From positions 1 to 6,241 of the forward strand of contig CALMPX010000338.1 in NCBI GenBank assembly GCA_937871355.1: DNA of 6,241 nt. Direction: 5' to 3'. Under the pieces are notes generated by a model that saw only the letters and a program-made list of their open reading frames with translations, was not told the origin of the DNA and did not search any database. Source of the stretch: an uncultured Bdellovibrio sp. Its GTDB lineage: Bacteria; Bdellovibrionota; Bdellovibrionia; Bdellovibrionales; Bdellovibrionaceae. A program made the translations under genes and the position numbers. Below are positions 1 through 5,102 of the stretch, one piece after another. Position 1 is the first letter of the stretch, and each line of letters begins with the position of its first letter.

Positions 1-499
1 CAAAACACAATTATTGTCACTTGTATTAACTGCGCGTTTTAAAAAACCATGTCCGATCATTGCCTGTATTTTAGTTGCAACAATTTTGAATCATGCACTG
101 GCTTCTTATGCCGGATCTTATGTGACAAATTATTTTCAACCAGAAACATTGAAATGGATTCTGTGTTTAACGTTTATCGGCTTCGGTTTGTGGATGTTGA
201 TTCCCGACAAAGATGAAGAATTAAAGCAAAACAATAAATGGGGACCATTCTTAACGACCACCATCGCTTTCTTTTTTGCAGAGATGGGAGATAAGACCCA
301 GCTGGCTACGGTAGCTCTCGGAGCACAGTATGCGGCGCCTGTGGCCGTTACCATGGGAACAACTTTGGGCATGATGGGAGCCGATGGTTTAGCGGTATTT
401 TTAGGTCATAAATTCACTGATAAAATTTCAATGAAATGGGTGCACCGTTTCGCCAGTGCTCTTTTTATTTTATTTGGTGTGTACATTAAACTGAGTTAG
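1..499 (+). CDS. GDT1/UPF0016 (TMEM165) family transporter, 5'-truncated
   Basis: Integral inner-membrane protein of the GDT1/UPF0016 family; bacterial members such as MneA of Vibrio cholerae export Mn2+. The family carries two copies of an E-x-G-D-K-(S/T) metal-binding motif, one in each half. The second copy is intact (AEMGDKTQLATVALGAQ, Glu codon at 281-283). The frame is open to the window edge and reads KTQLLSLVLTARFKKP from base 2, which is the tail of the first motif, so the real start lies outside, probably about 25 codons upstream. A TTG at 14 is inside the motif and is not a start. Hydrophobic segments follow at about 53-84, 140-200, 260-345 and 440-495 nt. A charged cytosolic-type loop (PDKDEELKQNNK) separates the halves. 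The stop is TAG at 497-499; no convincing terminator follows. The family is clear; the Mn2+ substrate is inferred from relatives. Confidence 0.9.
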   Translation, partial: KTQLLSLVLTARFKKPCPIIACILVATILNHALASYAGSYVTNYFQPETLKWILCLTFIGFGLWMLIPDKDEELKQNNKWGPFLTTTIAFFFAEMGDKTQLATVALGAQYAAPVAVTMGTTLGMMGADGLAVFLGHKFTDKISMKWVHRFASALFILFGVYIKLS

Positions 500-609
500 A
501 GCCAGGCCTCGATGTAGACAGTTTATCCGTTTTGAATTAGTTCTGCCTTTTGGGTTTGATTATTGATTTAGTAAACAGTGTTTAATGGATTACAAAATTG
601 AGGTTAAGA

Positions 610-894
610 ATGTCTGATATAAAATACACGCTCATTGATAATAAACAAAAAAACCGTTTTGAATTTCAAATTGGTGATCACGTGGCAGTCGCCGATTATC
701 AAATAAACGGAAATATTATAAGTTTACCTCATGTAGGTGTGCCGAAAGAGCTCGAAGGCCAAGGTATAGCCTCAGCTTTAGTTTTAGCTGTATTGCAGAA
801 CATTGATGAACGAAAGCTCAAGCTTGTGCCTCTTTGTCCGTTCGTGGTGACCTATGTTCAGCGTCACCCTGAATGGAAGAAGTTACTTTCTTAA
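610..894 (+). CDS. small GNAT-fold N-acetyltransferase-like protein (YjdJ/NATD1 type)
   Basis: A 94-residue, single-domain protein of the short GCN5-related acetyltransferase group (Acetyltransf_CG, PF14542; human NATD1 and E. coli YjdJ type). Visible hallmarks are the central strand and P-loop region SLPHVGVPKELEGQGIASAL (residues 38-57), where EGQGIA is the acetyl-CoA pyrophosphate-binding loop, and PLCPFV (74-79) with the conserved Cys76. The YVQRHPEW end (82-89) is also typical. The start is ATG 610, because GAGG at 600-603 sits six bases upstream; a TTG four codons earlier overlaps that ribosome site and is unlikely. The substrate of this group is unknown. The gene stops one base before the end of the convergent gene at 896. 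Confidence 0.85.
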   Translation: MSDIKYTLIDNKQKNRFEFQIGDHVAVADYQINGNIISLPHVGVPKELEGQGIASALVLAVLQNIDERKLKLVPLCPFVVTYVQRHPEWKKLLS

Positions 895-895
895 A

Positions 896-1246
896 TTAAT
901 AAATTGAAGATGTTTCTCGATCAGATTTTTTAAAATCTAGATCTTCTATATATTCCATTGAACCATCGGTACTAATGAATAATGGTTTATTTTTGTGAAC
1001 TTGTGCCGAATGGTAAATCAGCCAACCTTTTCCAACACCCAGTGTGTTTTGATAATCCAATTGTTCAATTTTCAGAATTTGAGCTTTGGAATTCTGTGCT
1101 GACTTTTTAAATTCTTTTTCGGCTAAAGTGCGTGCTTCAGTAGCGTTTGCCACAGGTGTCGTATTTGTTTGTCGTGCCATAGTGTAAATTGTACTGCCAG
1201 TTATAGCGAAAACCGAGAATAGTATAGCGAAGTCTTTTTTTGACAT
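896..1246 (-). CDS. hypothetical membrane-anchored or exported protein
   Basis: I do not recognise this 116-residue protein. It has two lysines near the N-terminus, then one hydrophobic stretch (residues 6-23, FAILFSVFAITGSTIYTM), so it is probably a signal-anchored protein whose remainder faces the periplasm; there is no good signal peptidase site. Residues 35-60 (ATEARTLAEKEFKKSAQNS) look helical and charged. Residues 60-105 look like a beta-rich end (GWLIYHSAQ, PLFISTDGSMEYIEDL) that loosely recalls the C-terminal strands of PepSY-like domains; this is only an impression. The start is set by GAGGT at 1251-1255, five bases upstream of ATG. A TATAAT box lies at 1272-1277. The gene is transcribed separately from the RAM gene upstream, since a terminator lies between them. 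Confidence 0.75.
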   Translation of the reverse strand: MSKKDFAILFSVFAITGSTIYTMARQTNTTPVANATEARTLAEKEFKKSAQNSKAQILKIEQLDYQNTLGVGKGWLIYHSAQVHKNKPLFISTDGSMEYIEDLDFKKSDRETSSIY

Positions 1247-1271
1247 ACAAACCTCTACAAATAATAAGTAA

Positions 1272-1277
1272 ATTATA
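1272..1277 (-). promoter_or_regulatory. candidate -10 box of the 896-1246 gene
   Basis: A perfect TATAAT on the minus strand, about 25 bases upstream of the ATG at 1246. No good -35 hexamer lies 16-18 bases further up, because that spot is occupied by the terminator stem of the preceding gene. Either the promoter needs an activator or the box is chance in AT-rich DNA. Confidence 0.4.
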
Positions 1278-1280
1278 AAG

Positions 1281-1317
1281 TAAACGAAAACGAAACGAGC
1301 TCACAGACGGAGCTCGT
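1281..1317 (-). terminator. intrinsic terminator of the RAM-domain gene
   Basis: On the minus strand ACGAGCTC-CGTCTGT-GAGCTCGT forms a perfect 8-bp stem with a 7-base loop (1295-1317), followed by the T-rich tail TTCGTTTTCGTTTA (1294-1281). It lies 18 bases after the stop codon at 1335. The opposite strand has no T-run after the stem, so it acts on the minus strand only. Confidence 0.85.
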
Positions 1318-1334
1318 ATAAATCATAATAAAAA

Positions 1335-1607
1335 TTAACCTACGTTTTTCCAATTCCAATTCGGGTTGCTCCAAACTTGATTCGCCCAAGTGGTGTGCGT
1401 GCTGGCGACCCAGTTTTTCTTTCTTAATTTATTCCAAATAAAATTTTCGACATCTTTAGGAGTCTCTGCATTGATTGTTAATAACATATCCCAGTCGCCC
1501 ATAACCGACCATGCCGTGTGAACTTCGGTCCAATCTTTGAGCCAACTCCAGTCTTGAGTTGCTGGTGCCTGGTCATTCCATTTTACCCATACTTGTGCTT
1601 GCCACAT
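1335..1607 (-). CDS. stand-alone Lrp/AsnC ligand-binding (RAM) domain protein, tryptophan-rich
   Basis: A 90-residue protein that matches only the C-terminal effector domain (RAM, AsnC_trans_reg) of Lrp/AsnC regulators. The pattern is visible: first strand AQVWVKWND (4-12), helix around 18-28, EVHTAWSVMGDWDMLLTINA (28-47) corresponding to the family's V-x-G-x-(Y/W)-D-h-h-h-x-h core, helix PKDVENFIWNKLRK (50-63), and last strand VASTHTTWANQVW (67-79). There is no helix-turn-helix, so it cannot bind DNA in the usual way; such single-domain RAM proteins form dimers or larger rings and bind amino-acid-like ligands. Tryptophan occurs 14 times (2, 7, 10, 20, 22, 26, 33, 39, 58, 66, 74, 79, 84, 86), far above normal. 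The ribosome site GAAGGAGA (1612-1619) is strong. It is a single-gene unit with its own terminator. Confidence 0.82.
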   Translation of the reverse strand: MWQAQVWVKWNDQAPATQDWSWLKDWTEVHTAWSVMGDWDMLLTINAETPKDVENFIWNKLRKKNWVASTHTTWANQVWSNPNWNWKNVG

Positions 1608-1678
1608 AAAATCTCCTTCAATTGATGATTGAGAATTAGCGTATCTGGCAATAGCGACGGCGTGAACTAGACAGGACG

Positions 1679-1707
1679 ATAAAAAATTAAATCGCTATGA
1701 TTGTCGA
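1679..1707 (-). promoter_or_regulatory. candidate promoter of the RAM-domain gene
   Basis: On the minus strand TCGACA (1707-1702; five of six matches to the -35 consensus) and TTTTAT (1684-1679; four of six) are 17 bases apart, about 70 bases upstream of the ATG at 1607. The match is modest in an AT-rich spacer, so this is only a candidate. Confidence 0.3.
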
Positions 1708-1717
1708 GTCCGGACAA
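1701..1717. promoter_or_regulatory. small inverted repeat, possible operator
   Basis: TTGTC-GAGTCCG-GACAA: 5-bp arms around 7 bases, with a GTCCGGAC palindrome at the right end. It overlaps the candidate -35 box of the RAM gene in the 222-bp spacer between two divergent genes. A repeat this short can arise by chance. Confidence 0.25.
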
Positions 1718-1829
1718 ATAGATTTGATTTAAAAAAAACCACGTTACTTTTGACCGAGATTTGAATCAGAATAAGACAGGACTAAAGGCTTGGATCTTGT
1801 TTGCCGATACATTTATACGAGGTACGTCA

Positions 1830-2183
1830 ATGCTGAAATCTAAAATGACTGTGCTGTATGGACTGCAGGTTATTGTGTTCATTTTTCTTCCAGAAGTGAG
1901 TCAGGCGCAATCTCATTATTTCAGCTATGGCAGCGATAAAAGATCCAGACTCATTCAGACCGTTCGGCCTGTTATGTATGTGAAGGATGCTCGTATTAAA
2001 ACTCGAAAATACGTTTACAATATGGATACGCGAGACGTTACCCAAGCTCAGGTAGGAAAACTTTTACCATCGCAAGTTGGACTTGAATCTAAAGCTGAAA
2101 TCCAAAATCAAAAAGATCGAATCGCTTTAAAAAATAAAACTAAAATTCAAAATAAACGATCGATCGCAAGTAAAGCCCCATAG
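1830..2183 (+). CDS. hypothetical small secreted basic protein
   Basis: Not recognised. The 117-residue product begins with a Sec-type signal peptide: two lysines in MLKSKM, a hydrophobic core (YGLQVIVFIFLP, 10-21) and a likely cut near SQA-Q (24-27). The mature part is about 90 residues, rich in Lys, Arg and Gln and free of cysteine. The last 30 residues contain two imperfect copies of a K-x-(E/K)-I-Q-N-x-K/R-x-I-A unit (about 88-99 and 103-114), and the DNA below them is also repeated. ATG 1830 is chosen because GAGG (1819-1822) sits seven bases upstream and the signal peptide starts there; a TTG 23 codons earlier would put a polar extension ahead of the signal peptide. It might bind nucleic acid or cell wall through its charge, but nothing shows this. 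Confidence 0.72.
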   Translation: MLKSKMTVLYGLQVIVFIFLPEVSQAQSHYFSYGSDKRSRLIQTVRPVMYVKDARIKTRKYVYNMDTRDVTQAQVGKLLPSQVGLESKAEIQNQKDRIALKNKTKIQNKRSIASKAP

Positions 2184-2270
2184 AATAATCTCTAGACTAA
2201 AGAAGAGCAAAGTAGCAATGACCCGATTAAGCTTTATAATCGGGTCAGGATGTGACCTAATTATTCTATG
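2179..2270 (+). promoter_or_regulatory. nested inverted repeats enclosing the start codon of the Fic-like gene
   Basis: Outer arms CATAGAATAAT (2179-2189) and ATTATTCTATG (2260-2270) are perfect 11-bp complements. The left arm contains the TAG stop of the preceding gene and the right arm ends with the ATG of the Fic-like gene. Inside lies a second perfect 11-bp hairpin, TGACCCGATTA-AGCTTTA-TAATCGGGTCA (2219-2247). Its GGTCA (2243-2247) could alternatively pair with TGACC at 2253-2257. In RNA this could hide the start codon. The only purine-rich site is AGGA at 2247-2250, too far from the ATG (17 bases) to be a good ribosome site. A regulatory role is inferred; it could instead be a tiny palindromic repeat with 11-bp ends. 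Confidence 0.5.
2219..2247 (+). terminator. strong hairpin after the 1830-2183 gene, possible terminator
   Basis: An 11-bp perfect stem with a 7-base loop begins 36 bases after the stop codon at 2183. No T-run follows on either strand, so it is a poor intrinsic terminator; it may stabilise the transcript or take part in the control structure of the next gene. Confidence 0.35.
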
Positions 2271-3113
2271 TCTATTTGGCAAAATAAAAATTGGCCTCAA
2301 TTTCAATGGTCCCTCGAAACTTTGCTTCCCTTGCTTTTGGAAATTCGGCGCAAGCAAGGCGAGTTAACTCATCGAGGATTTTCTGCGCACAATCATATTG
2401 ATCAAGCAGTGACTCAAGAACAACTTCTGCAATGGAAAGCACAAACAAGTTTACCTGTGCGTAACTATAGAAACTTTGTTGTGCCGCAGGCTCCTCACTC
2501 TGATTATATTCAGGCCGAAATGAATCGATTTATTCGTTGGTTTAATTTGAATGATAAGAAAACGGATGGTCTGCTTCGCGCAGGTATTGCTCATTTGTGG
2601 TTTCTCACGATTCGTCCCTTTGACGATGGAAATCAGCGCGTCGCCAGTGTGATCACTGATCTTGCTTTGGCTCAGGATGAAAAAATTAATTTTAAGCGAA
2701 GCAGTTTGTCATCGATTATTCTTAATGAGAAGCGCACTTATGATGATATTCTATTAAGAACCCAAAACAGTAGTGATCTAGAAATTACGTCTTGGTTACA
2801 ATGGTTTCTTAATGCCTATCTTCGGTCTTTGTCAGATTGCGAGTTAAAAGTCGAACAAAACATTCAGGCAGAAGAATATTGGCTTCGTTGGAAAGATCAT
2901 GCTTTGAATGAGCGACAGCGTAAAGTTTTACAAGCCATGCTCGAGTTCGATCAAGAAGAAGCTTTTGAGAAAGAAATGACCAATCGAAAATATGTGAATC
3001 TGACAGCTACGAGTTCAGAATCAGCGAAACGCGATTTAGCTGATTTACTCGAAAAAGATATTTTAGCACGCAATCCAGGCTCGGGCCGCTCAACCAGTTA
3101 TTCGTTGAAATAA
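2268..3113 (+). CDS. degenerate Fic-family protein (DUF4172-Fic-winged helix)
   Basis: Fic enzymes transfer AMP or similar groups to proteins through the motif HPFx(D/E)GNGRxxR. This 281-residue protein has the family's domain order: DUF4172-like start IWQNKNWPQFQW (3-14) with ETLLPLLLEIRRKQGEL (17-33); Fic core about 76-180 (AEMNRFIRWFN, AHLWFLTIRPFDDGNQR, SWLQWFLNAYLRSL); and a C-terminal winged helix (213-281, LNERQRKVLQAML to GSGRSTSYSL). The active motif reads RPFDDGNQRVAS: the catalytic His is Arg116 (CGT at 2613-2615), the Gly of GNGR is Gln123, and the last Arg is Ser127. Relatives run to about 370 residues; here the part between GF (37-38) and VTQEQLLQW (48-56) is missing, which normally holds the inhibitory (S/T)xxxE(G/N) helix, and the substrate flap is short. 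AMP transfer is therefore unlikely. The frame is intact, suggesting a retained non-catalytic role, perhaps DNA or partner binding. ATG 2268 matches the family start. Confidence 0.88.
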   Translation: MSIWQNKNWPQFQWSLETLLPLLLEIRRKQGELTHRGFSAHNHIDQAVTQEQLLQWKAQTSLPVRNYRNFVVPQAPHSDYIQAEMNRFIRWFNLNDKKTDGLLRAGIAHLWFLTIRPFDDGNQRVASVITDLALAQDEKINFKRSSLSSIILNEKRTYDDILLRTQNSSDLEITSWLQWFLNAYLRSLSDCELKVEQNIQAEEYWLRWKDHALNERQRKVLQAMLEFDQEEAFEKEMTNRKYVNLTATSSESAKRDLADLLEKDILARNPGSGRSTSYSLK

Positions 3114-3138
3114 AAAAGGTGCCAGGCCTTATTTTTCC
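3112..3138 (+). repeat. left REP-like palindrome, likely bidirectional terminator
   Basis: AAAAAAGGTGCCAGGCC followed by TTATTTTTCC. In RNA, AAGG pairs with CCTT around a 7-base loop and the A-run pairs on with the T-run, giving a U-tailed hairpin in both directions. It overlaps the TAA of the Fic-like gene (3111-3113), so it probably ends that transcript and, from the other side, that of the transposase. Confidence 0.7.
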
Positions 3139-3166
3139 TTCAAAAAAAGACGTTTTTTATCAATTC

Positions 3167-3805
3167 TTACAAAAGATCATTTTCTTGAATTATTGGTAGA
3201 CCACTTTTTTTATCTATTCTCGATTTAAAATAGGAATGCCTCATGCTATTTTGTACGGCCTCAAGCTTTGACCGTTCAGGAGTTTGGTTTAACCAAGCCA
3301 ATGTTCCAATAGGATCGGAAATATAAGTTGTATCTTCTGCTAATGGAATATGAGGGATTGATTGACCAGTAGTAAACTGAAGCGTGCTGAATGGGTATGA
3401 TTCGACATTTTGACAAATAGACGCAGTAACTGGATTTCGATAATTATACTTATAAGCATTTAAATAATAATTTGGATGTTGCAGAACGCATTTGTAATGT
3501 CGACCTGCAAAAGTTTCGTTGATTCGATTTCCAGCTCTAGCTAATCGTCTACTTGTACGTCCCATAAAATGCTGCATACAGTGACTAATATTAGCTTTCG
3601 GAGTTGTAGCTATAAGATGAAAATGATTACTCATGAGTACAAAGCTATGTATTTTTAATTGATGTTTTTCGCAAACATCAGAAAGCTCGGAACAAAAAAT
3701 ATCCCATACTTTATTCATTGGTAAATTGAACCACTCCCGATTAATACATCTGGCGCTAATGTTGTACGGAAAATCAGATTGAAGAATTGCTCGCGCTCTT
3801 GCCAT
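3167..3805 (-). CDS. REP-associated tyrosine transposase (RAYT, Y1/HUH family)
   Basis: Single-strand DNA transposase of the IS200-like Y1 family, 212 residues from ATG 3805. The HUH metal-binding motif is HFH (residues 61-63, in SFVLMSNHFHLIATTP), and the catalytic tyrosine is most likely Tyr120 in YKYNYRNPV, the family's Y-x-x-x-N-P-V element. The start MARARAILQSDFPYNISARC matches the family's usual beginning (basic residues, then Y-h-h-x-x-R). A GTG at 3856 would add 17 residues, but a TATAGT -10-like box overlaps it (3855-3860) and no ribosome site precedes it. ATG 3805 has no Shine-Dalgarno either: a small stem TTTGC-TTATTG-GCAAA lies four bases upstream, which may keep expression low, as known for IS200. 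All catalytic residues are present and the frame is intact, so it may be active on the flanking REPs. Confidence 0.88.
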   Translation of the reverse strand: MARARAILQSDFPYNISARCINREWFNLPMNKVWDIFCSELSDVCEKHQLKIHSFVLMSNHFHLIATTPKANISHCMQHFMGRTSRRLARAGNRINETFAGRHYKCVLQHPNYYLNAYKYNYRNPVTASICQNVESYPFSTLQFTTGQSIPHIPLAEDTTYISDPIGTLAWLNQTPERSKLEAVQNSMRHSYFKSRIDKKSGLPIIQENDLL

Positions 3806-3854
3806 ATAATTTGCCAATAAGCAAAATTTTAGCCATTCTAAATAGAAAGAAAAC

Positions 3855-3860
3855 ACTATA
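3855..3860 (-). promoter_or_regulatory. candidate -10 box of the transposase gene
   Basis: TATAGT on the minus strand (five of six matches to TATAAT), about 50 bases upstream of ATG 3805. No recognisable -35 hexamer precedes it. If used, transcription begins downstream of the alternative GTG start at 3856, which supports the shorter protein. Confidence 0.25.
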
Positions 3861-3888
3861 TAATAAAAGATAATCCGGTAATCGAATC

Positions 3889-3915
3889 GGAAAAAAATGG
3901 CCTGGCACCTTTTTT
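3889..3915 (-). repeat. right REP-like palindrome, likely terminator of the peptidase gene
   Basis: Inverted partner of the left copy. On the minus strand it reads A-run, GGTGCCAGGCC, then ATTTTTTTCC, so GG pairs with CC and, after one A-A mismatch, the A-run pairs with the T-run, leaving a U-tailed hairpin. It overlaps the TAA of the peptidase gene (3917-3915). Confidence 0.68.
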
Positions 3916-5102
3916 TATTTTAAACCGTTTAAAAATTCAATCAAAGCATCTGCGCGTGTTTGAAGTGAATCCACTTTGAGCCATTCACTTTCAGTGTGCA
4001 TTTTTCCGCCTTCCGGTCCTAAACCATCGAGAACAATCATCGTCGGCGTCGAGAAATGATTTGAATCAGCTACACCGGCAGAAGATCCTGCCGTGAATTT
4101 TTTCCCTTCGATTTTTTCAATCGCTTTTAAATACTGATCGCGCAAAGGTTTTGATATTTTTGAAGGAGAAAAAGGAGGAGAATCATCAATAATTTCGTAA
4201 CTCGTTTTTGCGGGTTCTCCATCACTATGAGCTTTGACGCGAATCGATTTTAAAATTTTATCAATTTTTAAATGAACTTGATCACGGTCAGCTAAAGTCA
4301 TAAACCGCACATCAAGTTTAGCTGTTGCGTGGTCACAGACGATATTGAATTTATCTTTTCCGCCTTCGATATGTCCGACGCTGACAGTGATTTCTTTAGC
4401 ATAGTCGGTTAATGCGGCCAGATCTTTCAGTTTCGAAGATAATTCAATGCAGGCATTGATCCCGACTTTGTGGTCCCGTCCGGCGTGGGCTTCGCGACCG
4501 AGAACTTTAATGAGATACCAACGATTTCCTTTTCGAGAGTCGACGATATTTCCACCCTCAAGAGTTCCTTCAAACGTTAAAACCATCGACGTGTTCTGAG
4601 CTATTTGATGAAATTTTTCGATAGAACCTTCAGAGCCAATTTCTTCATTCGGAGAAGCCACAAACTGAAAAGACAGCGGCGTTTGAGGATTATCCGCTAA
4701 ATATTTTTCCAACCCCGTTAAAGCGACAATAAGTCCACCTTTGTCATCGACGACACCGGGCCCATACGCTGTTTTTTTATCCGCAGAAAATGAAATGCTG
4801 GTGAACTTTGTTGGTTCATCAAAAACTGTATCTGCATGGGCTAAAAGAGTAATGAATTTTGGATTTGTACTGGGTCTTTTGGCAATCAACAGACGCGCGT
4901 ATTTGCCTGACGGACTGGGCACACGTTCCACCGTAAACTTCATTTTCTGAAGTCTTTCCGCTACGTAATCTAAGGTTTGCTCAACACCTTTGATGTTGGA
5001 GGTACCAGATTTGATATTTACAATCTTAGTCAATTCGTCAATCGGAGCTGCAAAAAGAGCATGTGAGAAAAATAAAAGCGTCAGATTGATCAGTAATTTC
5101 AT
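3915..5102 (-). CDS. exported M20 family zinc metallopeptidase (carboxypeptidase G2-like)
   Basis: A 395-residue secreted peptidase that should remove C-terminal amino acids or split small peptides or N-acyl amino acids with two zinc ions. A signal peptide MKLLINLTLLFFSHALFA (1-18) sends it to the periplasm. All M20 residues are present: HAD at 89-91 (zinc His89, catalytic Asp91), bridging Asp119 in GPGVVDDKGG, catalytic Glu153 and zinc Glu154 in PNEEIGSEG, Glu178 in TFEGT, and His369 in GPEGGKMHTESEW. The dimerisation lid, about 195-300, contains GREAHAG with His206, which reaches into the partner's active site in relatives. AAAGGA lies seven bases upstream of the ATG but within a hairpin. 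The gene follows the 5156-5650 gene by 53 bases without a terminator, so the two probably form an operon. The exact substrate cannot be told. Confidence 0.93.
   Translation of the reverse strand: MKLLINLTLLFFSHALFAAPIDELTKIVNIKSGTSNIKGVEQTLDYVAERLQKMKFTVERVPSPSGKYARLLIAKRPSTNPKFITLLAHADTVFDEPTKFTSISFSADKKTAYGPGVVDDKGGLIVALTGLEKYLADNPQTPLSFQFVASPNEEIGSEGSIEKFHQIAQNTSMVLTFEGTLEGGNIVDSRKGNRWYLIKVLGREAHAGRDHKVGINACIELSSKLKDLAALTDYAKEITVSVGHIEGGKDKFNIVCDHATAKLDVRFMTLADRDQVHLKIDKILKSIRVKAHSDGEPAKTSYEIIDDSPPFSPSKISKPLRDQYLKAIEKIEGKKFTAGSSAGVADSNHFSTPTMIVLDGLGPEGGKMHTESEWLKVDSLQTRADALIEFLNGLK

Larger units (their letters stand above)
3112..3915. mobile_element. REPtron-like unit: RAYT transposase between inverted REP-like palindromes
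   Basis: An 804-bp unit made of one Y1/HUH transposase gene and two inverted terminal copies of a 27-bp sequence: 3112-3138 and the reverse complement of 3889-3915, identical at 25 of 27 positions, the outer 17 perfectly. Each copy is itself an imperfect palindrome. Classical IS200/IS605 elements lack terminal inverted repeats, whereas REP-associated tyrosine transposases (RAYTs) are typically single genes flanked by inverted REPs, which fits. No target duplication is visible. The conserved GTAG of enterobacterial and Pseudomonas REPs is absent, so this would be a different REP type. The unit sits exactly between the stop codons of two convergent genes. Confidence 0.72.

Noticed and set aside
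136..372. Open frame on the minus strand
   Set aside because: Antisense to the well-supported GDT1 gene, with no ribosome site and no recognisable protein features.
572..584. Palindrome TAAAC-AGT-GTTTA upstream of the GNAT-like gene
   Set aside because: Arms of only 5 bp in AT-rich DNA and no convincing promoter beside it; likely chance.
1697..1732. Eleven-codon ORF starting ATG ATT GTC, possible leader peptide
   Set aside because: No ribosome site, no run of a regulatory amino acid, and no gene close downstream in the right place.
1669..1782. Direct repeat AGACAGGAC (1669-1677 and 1774-1782)
   Set aside because: Only 9 bases and two copies 105 bases apart, with nothing in between resembling an element or array.
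1761..1829. TTG start extending the secreted protein by 23 residues
   Set aside because: No good ribosome site, and it would bury the signal peptide; ATG 1830 has GAGG seven bases upstream.
1827..2045. Open frame on the minus strand
   Set aside because: Shadow of the 1830-2183 gene, which has a ribosome site and signal peptide.
2127..2357. Open frame on the minus strand
   Set aside because: Crosses the end of one gene and the conserved start of the Fic-like gene; no ribosome site or family resemblance.
3806..3856. GTG start for the transposase, adding 17 residues
   Set aside because: No ribosome site, the extension is not part of the family pattern, and a -10-like box overlaps the codon.
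4741..4950. Open frame on the plus strand
   Set aside because: Antisense to the metal-binding core of the M20 peptidase, whose residues are all conserved.
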